Notes under the pieces: generated by a model
Told to the model about the DNA's origin: nothing
Database searches by the model: none
What the model saw: the letters and a program-made list of their open reading frames with translations, nothing else
Source of the DNA: Podocnemis expansa
Taxonomy: Eukaryota > Chordata > Testudines > Podocnemididae
DNA: 64,000 nt
Reading direction: 5' to 3'
Assembly: GCA_007922195.1 (NCBI GenBank)
Contig: ML681990.1
Coordinates: 38,019,557 to 38,083,556 of the forward strand
Made by a program: the position numbers and the translations under genes
Shown here: positions 26,401-41,400 of the stretch, piece by piece
Layout: each line of letters starts with the position of its first letter
Numbering within the stretch: position 1 is the first letter of the stretch

Positions 26401-29400
26401 TTTATTTTCCACTATAAAAGGTAAGTAATCTAATAAGAATCACATTTGTTTTGTATAGCTTTTCATACACTGGGTGTGACCAAGATTAATCTGTACTGTA
26501 GGTTTTATGTTCATACTTATAACCGTTACTTGTGTTTCTTAGAGTGTAACATTAACATGCTCAGGACAGTTACTACACAGACTTGTGAAACTGAATGTTA
26601 ATATTAAAGTGGCTACCTTTAGGACAGTGTGGAGAATTTCCACAAGTGCTTGGAGCAATTGGCATTTTCATATAAAAGTGGGTTGATTGGATAAATACTC
26701 TATTTACCTTCCATCAAGAGCTGGATACCTACAGACTCCATTTTCAAGAGCTTCCAAAAGTTGTTTTCCTGTAATTTTGATGACTAGAAGTGGGTCCACA
26801 ATAGGAAGGATAGTTAAAAGATCACACATAGTAAAATCTCCTGCAGGATGTATATGGTTTGAACGAAGGGTACCTACAGTACAATAATCATAAAAGAAAA
26901 TCAGAATATTTCCCTGATCCTTTTTCTACCATGGGTAAATAGCCTGATTATCTAATACAAGTGACACATGTTTTAAGGTCAGTTGTCTTTAAAAGAAAGG
27001 ATGTAAATTGTTAATAATAATTACTTCAGTACCATCATGGATCCTGGTTCTGCAAAGATTTAAATACATTCCTAACTTTACATGCTGTGAATAGCCCTAT
27101 TATTTTAAAAAACTAAAAAAAAGTATGCTAATTTTAGTGCCTTCAATGGGATTGTTCTCACTGCATACAATTAAGCGTATGTGGAAGTCTTTGCAGATTG
27201 TAGACTTAATTCTCAGGGAAACAAAATTCTTTGCAGCTCTATTACAGTGGATATATGACAGCACTATTATACTTAAGATTACAGAACAGTCTCCATAAAA
27301 ATTCCATATTTATACATATTCTTAACTTTCCAAAGCATTTTGGCTGGAAAGTTTTAATTTAGTTCTCTGCCCAAAAGGTAAGTTTTCCTGGAACAATGAT
27401 TTCAATTTTAAATTACCAAAATCCTCTCTGACAACAAACCTTGCTGTTTTAAAAATGAAAAACCATGACAAAAATGAAAAACCATGGCAAACCATTTCCT
27501 TCTTAAAAAAAAAAAAAAAAAAAAAAAAACAGGCCAGAAGACTCCATCTAGCATCATCTTGTTTTCAGTTTTAAAACATACAAATAAGAATTCCCTTTTA
27601 GAATATAAAAAGGTACATTCAATATTTTCACTTTAAAAGAAACATTCAGAAACATCCTACAAAAGCCCATTTCTACACTGAAGAATTATGCTGGCAACAG
27701 TCTCTTTTTAAAAGAAAAATCAGCAATACAAAAATCAGAATAGAAGCAGGAATATTTTTAAACCCTGCTTGTACAATTACTTGCACATATGGGACTACTC
27801 ACATATGTAAACTCTGCACTTGCATATGCAACATGTGTTTGGAGGTTCAGTCTTAATTTTAAACTGAAAGACCATGCTGGTAACAACAAATATTAGGTCC
27901 AATTTTAAAATAAGACCCAGGTAGCCACCAAACAAAATTTCTTGTTTTAAAGTGAAATAGTTTATAAAAGAATAATTGCTTACAGCTATGTCTACATTGT
28001 AAAAGCTAGGTCGACTTTGTTAAGTCAACTTAATAAAGTCTACTTAAAGTCAACTTTAAGTAAACCTTATTAAGTCAACTTAGTGAGTTCACACTACATT
28101 AAGTCAACTTTATAAAGTCGACTTTAAATGGGTGTCCTGGCTTAATGCAACTTTATAAAGTTGACTTAATGGCCCCACTGCACTAAGTCGACTTTATTAA
28201 GTTTTTATTAAGACTTAAGGGTAAAGTCGACTTTATAAGTGGACCTTATAAAGTCGACTTTACCTGACCCTAAAGTCGACTTTATTGCCCTGCAGTGTAG
28301 ACAGGGCTCTGTTTAAGTCGACTTAAGGACCCTTAAGTTGACTTAAACATATAGTGTTAGACATACCCTATTAGGAAAAGAGGAGCTGAGTAAAGTGGAT
28401 TTTAATCAACCCAAACTACCAATATCTGCAGAAATCTGTGGAAGCATTTTTTAAGAAATAGGAAAGGAAAGCAAATGGTTCTTTCTGTCAATGTGAAGTG
28501 AGCACATGTGGAAATTGGAATATTATTATTCCTATTATTTTATTATTTGTTTGGGTGAGGAGGGGAAGGAGAAGAATTGCAAAATGGGGTCAAGATTTAA
28601 GCTTAAATATTTGGTTGAACTGAGATACCTTTGCACCATAACCCCTTTAAATCTCATTTAATACCTGCTATCGTTAGTTTGTTTCCAGCAGCAGATCAAA
28701 CAAAAGATGTATGGTTCCTACGCAAGAGAGCACACACTTTAAAAAATAAAGGAAATAGACAAAGATGGAGGATAGAAGAGGGTGCAGTTTCAACAATGAG
28801 GTAACTGTTCATGTCCTTCTGATCTAGCTCTTCAGTACCATTTTGTTTGTTTTGATAAGTTTATATATCCTATCATGTACTCCAAAAACTTATCAAAATC
28901 AGTCAGTTTATTTCTAATATTTTGGATACATATTATAATTGTCAAACCTTCTTTGAACAAATCAAATTTATTTTAATCTGTTTTCTGCTAAAACTAGCTC
29001 CTGATTTCTTCGGGAGCTTTTGTCAGTTTATGGTAACTCATTTGAAGCCTTCGAATCTCTTGACTTCTTGATGTATTCTTACCCAGCTGGGACCACTACT
29101 AATTAAGTAATAAAATAATATTGCAAACATTGCTGCAGTCTTTAACAAGAAAATTAATATTCTAAAATTCCAAATATTTTGGATTATAATAAATGCTTTT
29201 TAAAAGGACAACCTGAATTAAGTAATGCTACATCAGCATGAGTAGCTTCTAACATTGCATTAGTTATCAGGTTTCCCAAGTTGCTCTCTGATCTTCTTAC
29301 GGTAGAAACACGACCATCTAATTCTGTGTCGATTGGACAAAGAACTTCCTCTAAGAGAGGCTAAAAAGAGAGAAGAATTAATAGCATACTTTATTTATTT

Positions 29401-32400
29401 GAAACAAATGTGCCCTAGAAACTAAAAAATTACATTGTAGAAATGTTTAAAATTTTGTGCTAAGAAAGAAAGAAAGAAAGAATATAGTCTTTTCTCAGTC
29501 CCCAGTGAATCTGAATAGATGCACAGAAGGTGATTTATTCTGGCAATGGAGAAATAGCACAATTCCAAATCCATCAGGCTTCCATTCTTCACCTATCTAC
29601 ATTGATGAAAACAACATTGCACACAGATCTGAAAAAAACGGATTTCTCTGAATCTGACTAGGTAGGGGAAATCCCATTCTGTCACTCGTTATTGTTATGT
29701 TATACAGATAGGGTGTAGATAATAGTAATCAGCAAATAAGAGCAGAGATCAAGAGACCTGTTTGCAGGTTTTAACCACAGATTCTGAAACAGTTTGTTCT
29801 TGGCTATTCTTTCACATAGCTGTAAGCAGCACAAGTTCAAGTGCTGGTGTTGATGGTTATTGTCAGAAATGGATACTTTTTTTAGCACAGAGAAGCCAAA
29901 AATAGATTTAGTCATTCTGGGATTACAAACAATTTTAGAGTCAATCTGACTTTAGCAGTTCCAAAGTCCCCATAAAATGTGTGCTAGTTTCTAGCATCCC
30001 TGTGGATACAGACAATGCAATTAAAATTTCCTTGTGAGCTTTAGTCCCTTTAGGACTGTAAAACAGTGGTTCAGAGATATACTCATCTATACAGATGTAA
30101 GACTGTTGGCAGGAACCCACCATGGATTGAAAATGGTATCAATCTTGCATATCAGAAGAACTACCTAGCGGGGTAGCTCATCTGGCATTTTAACCTGTTT
30201 TCAGAAACATTTTATTCTCAGTGCAAATATACTACGAAAGTCAACAGTTATAACAAATTAAATGCACTTATATAAAGCTCCGGGGTTCCCAGGTGCACCA
30301 GTAATACAAATAATAGAAATAACTGTAATAATAAAAGAAAGGAAGTTCTTCATTAAGTCCAGTGGCTTTCCATTGAAATTACCTTAGCATTAATTGAATG
30401 GAGGATTCTATACATTAATTCTATATACGTTCATTCACACATGTATCGATACAGCAATCCGTAGGATTCACTGATGGAGGGACTTCAGTGGTGTTCTTTC
30501 TTGCCATGAGATTTTTAATATATAAATATTATAAGGACTATATTTAGTATAGATACAAAATGGATAAAATTATCCATTGTTCTGAGGCTTCTGATCTCAC
30601 TCTTGGTTTCAAAACCAAGTTTGATACAGTGGTATCTTTTAATAGCATTTCACTCATGGATGCACTATTTAAAGTTTAACTTTCCATTTTAAAAAAAGCT
30701 GAAGTCATTAAATAAAATGGGCCAAACTTCTTGGTGTAATTCCAATGAAGTCAGTTGAGCTACATCAGAAGGGAATTTTGCTCTTAGTTTCAATCTTAAT
30801 GCACCTGTCAATTTTGGTAGGCCTGAAATGAAACTAGTTCTTTTGTGTCTGTTTGCAAAATCAATTTAATTTGCATTTTTACATCCAAAGTAATGTCACT
30901 GACTTCAGTGTAAATATTATGTCACTCCACTGAATAGAATGTATTTAATCCTGATTTATATCATAACGGAGATCAGAATTTGGCCCACTGTTAGCAATTA
31001 AGTCATTTAAAATGACTATTATTAGCTTCTTTCTAGAACAAGATATTTAAGGAAGTTGTACATACCAGCAGGTTTTGAATATAATCATCCACCACTGATT
31101 TTATAAAAGCATGTTCTTTTAGGTTCCTCAAAATGTTGTTTCTCTGAAATGTGAACTCAAGTGATGCACCAAATTTTCTTATATTTATTTTTGAGAAATT
31201 CCTGAAATCAGACCCACTTTTGACAATCCAAGTTCCATTCACTTTTTTGATTCCATAGTCATGGTCATGGCCCCCTAGAATCAAATCTATTCTTTGGGTA
31301 TTCTGGGCAAGTCTGATGTCATTGATCCATTGCATGTGTGTCATAACAATTATAAGTTCTGCTCCCTCTGCTTCAAGTTCTGCAGATATTTCACTAGCTG
31401 CTGTGACATAATCTATGTAGTTTAAATTTGATTTGTTAACGGTAGCCAAGGTATCCAGCCAATCTTCTTCTACTAAACCCATTAAACCAATTTTTGTATT
31501 ATTCCATTTAACTACTTTTTTAGTTGTGCCATGGCCTAGTGGTTTAGAAGTAAATCTGTCATATACATTGCTGAGGAACCAAGGAAATTTCATTTGTGGC
31601 ATATAATCTTCCAGAACATCAACACCAAAATCAAATTCATGGTTTCCTAAAAATAAAAAAGTTCAGAAACTGGCTTGTTAAAGTTAGTGCAAAAAGCTGG
31701 TCATATGAGATGATTTTTTTATACATAATTTACAATAGTTTTAGAAATATGCAAGCTTTTGTCTTCAGATTAAACAAAGGACCAAATTCCTCTCTTTTAT
31801 TGCATTGAAAACAATCTGTCATTCCACTTACTTCTGTAGGTACCCTAGATTTATACTGTTGTTAAAGAACAAAATGTTTTGCCTAAAATATCCACTTTTA
31901 TGCATTTACTACTTTTTATACATAGGTTATCTAAGTTTTAACAAGCTCATTTTTTATAGCTAAAATTATATAATATGTAATGCCAAGGGCAAGATTCTTG
32001 ACAGACAAAGATACATCTCTCCGTTTATATCCATATCATGTCTTTGGTTGACCTGTGAAATGTAATGGGGTGGGGGAAGGTGCTTTACAGTACCATGCCA
32101 AAAGTGTCTAACAAAGTGGGATTTTCTCCCATGAAAGCTCATGCAATAAATAAATGTTAGTCTTTAAGTGCCACAGGACTCCTTGTTTGTTTGTTTTACT
32201 GAACTAGACTAACACAGCTGTCCCTTTGGACCTTGGCTGCAAAGGTGTGGAGTAAGTAATGCTGACAGTGCTACTTTTAGGCCTGTTTAACAGAGACTTT
32301 TGGTATAGGCAGTATAAATCAGGTCAATTGGTCTAGTCTTAGACCCATTATTTGTGTTCTGGTATGTGACTTCCAGGAACCCCTATACCTACTGTTTATC

Positions 32401-35400
32401 AGCAATTGCATATGTCAAACTGCTTGGCAAAACAGTCCTAATGTTAATGTACAAAAAAGCCAAAGGCCTGGAACAAACTCTTAACATGCAAAGGGGAGCA
32501 ATTTCATGCATAAGTGCCTGTTAACAAGCACAAATAGCACTTTTTATGAACATACTCATTACACTCTCTGAAAATGTTCCTTTAAATCAGGGGTCTCAAA
32601 CACTTGGCCTGTGGGGCACATGTAGCCTTTAAAGCTATTTCCTGCAGCCTGCAGTGATAAAGTCATGACTGATATTTGCAATATCATTCTATGGAAAGGT
32701 TTCAGTGGTGTGGCTCTCAGGCTACCATACTAATCCTCATGCGGCCCTCTACTAGACCTCATGTGGCCCTTGTGGTGATTTGAGCTTGAGATCCCTGCTT
32801 AAACTAGTGCTATGGATATAGTGCTCTATGGATGTGCACTGTATATTTAGAATAGGAACACTAGGAAAACACAAAGTTGGTGTTACATGGGAGTTCTTTT
32901 GTTTTGCTTTTGTTTTTTTTTTTAACTATCAGCTGAGTGAGCTTTGCAAAGCCATGACCAAAAAGTTTTTATATATTTCTTTTCCTTTCCTTTGCCCAGG
33001 AAGAAGCGTTGGCACTGGCAGAATGGCTCCTAAGGTACTACTCTCACCTTAGCTCTCTCCCTCTCTCTAACTGTCTGATATGTTTACCTAACCCAAGTGC
33101 AGTTTGAGTTTGTTTGATTTATTATGATTAATAAGAACACATTATACTACCTGAAAGGATCAGTTTTCTGGTCGACTTGTGCTGACATTCCTGGGTCTGG
33201 GGTTATTCAGGGGATTGTGCATTTGCTCCCAGGATCGAAAGGAAAGTTGGTTTCATGTGCAGCATATATCAATCTGTTTGTTTAGGTGTTATTTCTTTTC
33301 GTAAGTACGTTAAGCCTGGGCTTTACCTTTTGCACAGGCTGCCTATTGGTTTCCAGGCTGATTACCCATCAAAACCAAAAGCTTATAAAGCTCTAAATAG
33401 CCTGAGACCTACCTCTCCAAAAGGCCTCCTCTCTTCTGTGATATGATGTCATATTCATGACCAGCCGAGGCATCTGAATTAGAGCCTGATTTGTATGTGT
33501 ACAGTATATAAAGAAGTGGCTGCTGGCAGGGCATTCTTTATTATGGCCACTTGCCTGTGGCATTTGCTTTCCCCTTTGCTCCCTTAAAGATCAATCCTGC
33601 CACCTCCTCTATAACAGGGGTTTTCAAACTTTTTTCCTCAGAACCCAGCTAAAAAAAAAAAAAAATTAATGCCCACAACCCAAACAGTTATGTTTTTGAG
33701 CAATGCATTCCAGTCTTTTGGAGTGGCGGCAGCGGGCACCGTGACCCAGTACCTGAGGGTCTGTGACCCAGTACTGGGGTCCCAAATCATGGTTTAGAAA
33801 ACCAGTGCTCTGTAGCAGGAGAAGGTATCCTGCAAAGGGAACCTCTGCACTTATGCAGCACAAGAAAAGGGTTGGGGCTTGAAAACGGTCTGCAGGGTAC
33901 CCCTTCCCCTTGCACCATGGAGCTTTGCTGCACAAAAGCTCCCTTGTGCAGCAACCTGCAGGGGCAAAGCCAAAGGAGCTGTTATACTGATCCTATGGTG
34001 CTTGCTCCAATAGAAGAAAAGGCACATTGTGTCTGCAGACTACCAGTTCAGCTCTTAGGTTAGGCTGAAGTAGCCCCTACTCCTAGCTTCTTGAAGGAGG
34101 GGACTATTTCTCCACCACACACATGTGGATATCAAGGCCGAGATAAGGTTCCAGATGAGATGTTGGGTTGAGGATTTGCTCCACCATGCAACAAAATAAA
34201 TGATGTTTTATAAGACATAAGAACACAAAGGACACATAATTTAATTCTTTTGGTCATAATACAGTTTAAAGTCTAAGAAACTGTGGGTGATCCTATAAAA
34301 AGGTAGCTGTAAATAAACTAGCATGCCACAGGGATTATGAAAATCATCTGTAAATAATAGCATCTACTTACCAAAGACTGCAAAGTGTACTCCCACTGCA
34401 TTTAATATAGGAATCATATGTTTTCCTTTTGTTATTGAACTTAAAGCTGATGGGTTTAAGCAGTCTCCACTAAATATTATAAGTGGATTCAGGGAACTGA
34501 ACATTTTTATAGCTGTAGCAAATCTACAAGAAAAAAATACCACTTTTAGCTTGCTTTATTAGATGCATAGTGCCATTGGACCATCTTTGCAGCTTCCTTT
34601 TCTGTGTGGAATTAATTCTGGTTTAGAGTGTGGCAACTACTTCAAACTAGGTAAACACACTTAAATACAAAAAAAAAAAAGGGGGTGAGGGAATGTTTCT
34701 TTTCATAGAAAGGTCTCTGAACAGAAAGGGAGGAAAAGAAATGGAGAAGTTGGAGGCAGAAAATAATGATAACCCTTTCACCTTGGCACCACATTAACAC
34801 AAATAATAAACAGCATCCCTCCTGTCTTTTCCATTTCTTTATTTCAACTTTCATGTCCCCATGCTCTTCCTCCATTTCCATTTATCTGTTCTCTTCTTTC
34901 CCAAATATTGTTTCTTGTCTTTTAGTCTTCTCTCCTTTCTTTGCATTTACACTGCCATTACTAGGATACCCTTTTCCTTCCTTTCTTCCATATTATCCTA
35001 TCTTCCTCATATTTAAATATGCACAAATTACTGGAATATGTCATCAGTGCTGATGTTGCTGCCAGTAAATCAGTTTACCAATGCTCCACAGAGCCATTCT
35101 TTCTGAGAACAGTGCTTCCAACCACTGATTGACAATAAGGGTTGCTCTCAGGAATACTCAAAGTGAAAAACACGTGGCAGGAATGGCAAATACAGTGGGA
35201 CAAAAGGTCTGAGTATCAAACAGTTATGACTAGTCATAACTGAAATGGAGGTACTCTTACATCTAAAGGTGATTTTAAGCTTCCTGGGTTTAAGCTATTA
35301 TAGAAAATGAAAGCTTGAACATATTCTGTATGTGGAGTGTTCATTCATAGTGAATATATTGTGTGCCAATATTATATTTATTACATTAAAATACAGAAGA

Positions 35401-38400
35401 ATATAAAAAAGAGATCATGCAAATTTATGTATAGAATTGTACTAAGTCACTGGAAAAAAACAGACAGCAGAAACCACCTGAAGAATACTGACTAAGATGG
35501 TTGGAGTCCACAAAAGCTTATGCCTGAAGAACTTTCTCAGTTTTTAAGGTGCCACAGGACTCTCAGGCTATGTCTACACGTACAATTTAGTTTAAATTAA
35601 GGAGGCTTAATTCAAACTAAATTAGTGCATGGCCACACTAGCTTTCATTAGTTTGAACTAAGGAGTTCCCCTAGTTAGAACTAAGGAAAGCCTAGTTCAA
35701 ACTTATAAAACCTACCTTGAATTCAAACGAAGGATTAGTTTGAATTTATTAGTTTGAACTAACCCCACTGGGCCACATTAATCTGAACTAACAGTTAGTT
35801 TAAAGTAATGTGGTTTGACCTTCCTCCCAGGGTGCATGGCACCCTGGAAGGAAGCACCTATCCTCCAGTGCCTGAGGCAAGCAGCCCCAAAGGTGCTCCC
35901 TCCCCACCTGGCCCCAATCTTGCTGGGTGGGGGAGAAGGCATTCCCCCACCTGGATCTGGGCACACTTGCCAAGTGGGACAGAAGGCATCCCCCACCCAT
36001 TTGCCAGGCAGCAGAGAAGGTATCCCCCCACCCAGCTCTGGGCACACTTGCCAGGTGGGGGGATGCCTTCTCCTGCAACCGGCAAGTGTGCCCAGAGCCA
36101 GGCAGGGAGATGCCTGCTCCCCCTCCCAGCAAGCATGCCTAGAGCCGGGTGGGAGAATGCCTTCTCCCCTGCCCAGGAAGCGTGCTCAGAACTGGGCAGG
36201 GTCATGTCTTCTCTGCCACCTGGCAAACGCATTGCAGCCAGGTGGGGGGGGGGGGTTGCACTCCCCACCACCTGGCCAATGCTCCTGGAGCTGGATGTGG
36301 GGGTCCCTTCCCCACACCCTGCCAGCACTGCCATAGGCAGGTGGGGGGGATGCCTTCTCCTGCTCCGGGCTCATCAGGGCTAGAGCTGGGCACAGGCACC
36401 TTTCACCACTGCCTGGCTCAGTGGGCCTCAAGCCAAGTGAGCGATGCTTTCCCCACTGCCCGCCTCTGGGTGTGGCACGGCCCTTCCCGGGTGCCACGTT
36501 GCCAAACTTCCCATGGTGCCCCCTCTCCTAATTCAAACTAGCAAGTACTGTCCATGGACGTGCTAGTTTGAATTGGTTTTCCTAGTGGGGCCATGTTAGT
36601 TCAAATTAACTCAATTCAAACTAATCAATATTAGTTTGAATTAATTAGTTCAAACTAAGTTAATTTGAACTAACCTCCTAAGTGTATATATAGCCTCATT
36701 GTTTTTGCTCTACAGAGTCAGTTTCTCCTTTTGTCTGTTAATTGTGTTTGTTCTAAACTAAAATGCTTTGCCTTCAGGAGAATTTGTTGGTAGAAGTCTC
36801 CTGTAGTAGTAAAAGGTCATCTTAAATCAGGAGAGGGGGTATACAATTGGCCAGAATTTAGCAGGTGGAGCTCAGGAACTATAAACCCTTCTTCAATGCA
36901 AATAGGGTCACTCTAGTGTGGTAATCCATTTCAGGTGGAGATCTCAAATCCTGACTGTTACTCCAATTTGGAAGCACAGTCTGGGTTGAAGCCTGTGGGT
37001 TTTAATCTGATTGGGAACTGGTTCATGTTTAAGAAAACTGAGGCTTTGGGAAAGACTGCAGTTAGAGATCTTTTATGGCAAAAACATATAAATGGGTATT
37101 TCTTGTGCAACTGTCATGGGGACTTCAGTAATCTGAACTCCTGCTTCCTATGGTATCTTAAATGAAAGATATTTAAATTGATTCCATAGCTTTTCTGCTC
37201 CTGTTCCCTTCACTACACTAAACTCTGTGAGTCATATGGATGCACATATTAGTCGAAGTTTGCAAGCTAAGAACTGATTTGGGCCCCAAACCCAAGGAAA
37301 AGGGTAACCTATATATTTCTGTAACTCACTTTTTGTTCCTGAAGAAAACAGAATTTGTATGACTTTCTACTGTCCTTTAAACAGGTATCAGATTTTATAA
37401 TACCAGCACATCCTACTACTAACTTACAAAGCACTGTCTCCTAGCTTCAAGTTTCAAACATACATTTTCATTTGGCTGTCCAACATTCCTTGTACTTCCT
37501 TGACAGCTGATTTTTCATATGGAGGCACTCAGAAGGATATGGTTACTTCATGTCCTGGATCACCTTCTTTTTTTTTTAATCCTGTTCTTTTAAACATTCA
37601 CACTAAATTTTATTTAACAGAATCTATCTGTTTGAAGTACAGTACTTTTCCTAGGAGGCCTGGGTCATTGTACACAGATGTCTGCTTTATATGTGTAATA
37701 GTGAGTCTCTATTTAGAAACAATGTTAGAGTCCTTATTAATGTCAATAAAGGACAGTTACAAAGTCTTATTAATTCATGTAAAAGATGTATAGAAAAAGA
37801 AAAAAAGCTGAGCAGCTAGAATCTTTGCCCTGTTCAAGCCTCCTGAAATACTTCTAGATAATAATACCCTAACACACACGTTAACACTTATCAGTACAGT
37901 GCATTTCATATTAAAGTTGAGATGTGTTTACATACAGCTTCAGTACATTTAATTTGATTAACCCTGCTTGAGTTTCAGTGTGACGTATGCAACGTGTATT
38001 CCTGCTTGTATCTGACATTATAGATGGTCATTATGTGCTGGCAGTGCTTTAATTCTTTCTGTTCCTATTTTGGGTTAGATCTTCAGGGGCATGAGATACC
38101 TGAGTTCTGCTCAACAAACCTTAGGGGGCATGTAAGTGTCTTTCTCTCATATTTCCAATGACCTACTTCCTTCCCCAGTTCTGATGCAAGTTAGAACTTC
38201 TGCCAACAAAAAATCACTACCACAATTTGCTTTAGCAGTGCCTTCTCCTAGCCCTGGCTTTCCTCTATCCCAGAGCAAGGGACACTACAAAAGGCTATGC
38301 ATATTATATGCAACTTGGAATTTCCCACAGTAGGACAGCTCCTTGCATTGCTTCTTCAGTGCAAAAGGGCTGAATCATGACTGTGCATCCAGCCCTGTTT

Positions 38401-41400
38401 TTCTGCCACAAGCATAGATTCCATGTCTTCTGAGCAACTTGTATCTAAATTTTTTTTCATAGTTACATGTACAATAAGTATTTCAGTCACAATCAACTCA
38501 TCATTAATTCTTCAGGATGGTGTTTCATAATCTACCAGATTTAGTCCCTATGGTAAGGAGAAGATGACAGAGTTTTCTCTTATTTACACACCTAACATCT
38601 GAGCTCCAAACCGATCACTCTAATTCTCACTTGTGCAGACAAGAAAATAAAGCAATGACTATTTCCACTTGCTTATAAAAGAAGAATAGATCAGAAGGTG
38701 TTAGAAAAAGTGAAGAATGAGAAAGGAAAAAGGGCAGGACCAAAAGAAAGGAAGGAGAAGAGTAAAATTAGGATAGAAAGATAATGGAAAGATGAAAATA
38801 GAGGAACAGTAGAAGTATTGGATGCAAACAATGCAGAAATTAAAGGGAAGAACAGATGGCAGGTGGATAAAGAGAGGATCGTGAAAAATATGCAAATTAA
38901 CAAAACAATATTTGAAATTAACTTTTCTTTTCTTTGCTTGTAAACTTTAATTCAGGACTATATTTTAAAGAAAAAGTCCTAGATTCTGTGGGTGGGGAGG
39001 AAGTCACCATTTTTAGCTAAACCAAGACAGGGATAAGTACCAGCAGCTATTGACCGCAGCAAAATAGTTGTATGCAGAGCTTTTAAAGCTTTTTTTAAAT
39101 CCAAGGAGATGCTAAATTTTCTTTTGTATCTGCAGGATCTTCCCACCAGCTGTCTTCATTTTCTGAATCCAGTAATCATTAAAACTTAAGCTTCTTTCTT
39201 TGATAAAAAGGGCAAAGACATTTTATTCATGGTCAGATCAACTGGTCTTAGTGGATGTCTCCCTAGACCTCTCCTTCCCTAGAATTCCTGATCATATCTA
39301 ATCCTTTTTTAATTGTACTAAACTATTTGGCTCAATGTCATGCAAAACCCAGCTGGGATTATTATTAAAGGTCTAGCTCTCTGTACTAATAAACAGAAAA
39401 AAGGAGGGGAAAAAAGTGAAAGGCCGACAATTCAATATAAACAAAGTTCTTCATTTACATTCTCTCTCCATCCTGCTGTTTGTGAGATGCAAAACAACAC
39501 ATTCGCTGCCACAATCAATAATCCACTTCTCTTATTCAAAAAAGCAAGGAGTCTTGTGGCACTCAAAGACTAACAGATTTATTTATCGCATGAGCTTTTG
39601 TGGAAGAAAATCCCACTTCGTCAGACGCTTTGGAGAGGGGGAACTTACAGAACTGGATGAAAATAAATGCAGGGGAGTGTAAGACATGGGATCAGGTCAT
39701 ACTGCAACAGCAAATCAGAGCATTTGTAAGGATTTAAACTCCAGGAGAGAGCCTACAGAGGGAGGGTGAAGTCAATTACCTGTTATAATGTGAAAAGAAT
39801 CCATAGTCACGATTCAGCCCTGATTTCACACAATCTAATCTGCATATTATTTGAATTTTGGCTGTTTCTCTTTCAAGTCTTGATGTCCCATTGATTTTCT
39901 TGAGGACCATTGTTAACAAATCATCGATGGAGTGATTAAGAGGATGGAAGTGATCAGCAACTGGTTTTTTTTTTTTTTTGGAGTTGTGATTTCTGATGTC
40001 AGTTGTGTGTGCATTTATTCTTCTGCATAGGTACTGTCCTGTTTGTCCAATGTATGAGGAGTGGGGGAATTTTCTGCACATGATGGCATAAATCACATTA
40101 GTGGATGAGCAGGTGAAGGACCCTTTGATGAAGCAGCTGGCTTGATTAGGTCTTATGATGGTGTTTTTTGTGCAGATATGTGGACAAAGTTGGCAGCATG
40201 GTTTGTTGCAGGGGTATGCGCCTGCTTTAATGTTTCTGTTGTTAACTCTGTCCTTGCTGGGGAGACACACCTCTCCTCACCTACAGACAACCCTCGAACC
40301 TTAAACAGATACTCACCAGCAACTACAGACCTAACAACAGAAACATTAAAGCAGGCACATATCCCTGAAATAAACCATGCTGCCAACTTTGTCCACATAT
40401 CTGCACTAAAGACACCATCATAAGGCCTAATCAAGCCAGCTACTCCATCAAAGGGTCCTTCACCTGCTCATCCACTAATGTGATTTATGCCATCATGTGC
40501 AGAAAATTCCCCCACTCCTCATACATTGGACAAACAGGACAGTACCTATGCAGAAGAATAAATGCACACACAACTGACATCAGAAATCACAACACAAAAC
40601 AGTTGCTGAGCACTTCCATCCTCTTAATCACTCCATCAATGATTTGTTAACAACGGTCCTCAAGAAAATCAATGGGACATCAAGACTTGAAAGAGAAACA
40701 GCCAAAATTCAAATAATATGCAGATTAGATTGTGTGAAAGCAGGGCTGAATCATGACTATGGATTCTTTTCACATTACGTATAACAGGTAATTTGACTTC
40801 ACCCTCCCTCTGTAGGCTCTCTCCTAGAGTTTGAATCCTTACAAATGCTCTGATTTGCTGTTGCAGTATGACCTGATCCCATGTCTTACACTCCCCTGCA
40901 TTTATTTTCATCCAGTTCTGTAAGTTCTCCCTCCTCAAAGCATCTGACGCAGTGGGATTTTCTCCCATGAAAGCTCATGCGATAAATAAATCTGTTTGAA
41001 ATGATGGGGCTCATCATTTTGAAATAATGAAACGTTGTTCGGACATGACAACTTTTAAATCAAAACAACAGTCATTGTTTCGATTTAAAAGTATCGTGTG
41101 GACATAGCCCCTGGGTATTGGTCAGTTTTGAAGATCTGACTGCTGTTCTCTGTCGAAGCTAGCTATTGAGTACTTTTAAAATCTCTGACCCATTGCACGC
41201 AGTTCTGCAATCATATGAGAACATCTCACTGAAGTCCGGGAGCAGTGTATGCATGTATGTAAGTATAGACAAAACTTGTCCTATTTATGTTAAGTCAAAC
41301 CTCTAATAGTATCAGTTTTAATAAAAATATTCTCTCTGGGTATGTCTACACTTACAATTTAATTTGAATTAATGAGAGTTAATTCAAATTAAATTAATGC

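Larger units (their letters stand above)
35495..36720 (-). mobile_element. diverged Penelope-like fragment split by a Harbinger element
   Basis: CACAAAAGCTTATGCCTGAAG ... AAGGTGCCACAGGACTCTCA is the older subfamily of the shared Penelope-like segment, read on the plus strand, and continues after the insertion as TTGTTTTTGCTCTACAGAGTC (36699-36720). The strand of the parent copy is in fact plus; only the ends are preserved. Confidence 0.5.
39537..40995. mobile_element. palindromic Penelope-like element insertion with GIY-YIG endonuclease on both arms
   Basis: Two copies of the 3' part of a Penelope-like retroelement face away from each other: a minus-strand arm (39537-40244) and a plus-strand arm (40332-40995), separated by about 88 bp of further element sequence. 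Each arm holds endonuclease coding sequence, a 3' noncoding stretch and the segment with the hammerhead-like core. The arms are about 90% alike over roughly 650 bp by eye. The left arm stops at the short 3' terminus (GCAAGGAGTC...); the right arm ends in the middle of the shared segment, where it meets half of a Harbinger MITE. It lies in intron 1 of the phosphatase gene. Confidence 0.85.

Noticed and set aside
26687..26887. 66-codon plus frame
   Set aside because: Antisense shadow of exon 5.
35778..36541. Several overlapping frames of up to 191 codons on both strands
   Set aside because: GC-rich repeat units inside a Harbinger element create open frames in all phases; no conserved motif.
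38691..38903. 70-codon Ser/Phe-rich frame
   Set aside because: Antisense of a purine-rich stretch; no motif.
40142..40434. Two 93-codon frames, one on each strand, with nearly identical text
   Set aside because: They cross the centre of the palindrome and are chimeras of the endonuclease sequence and its complement.
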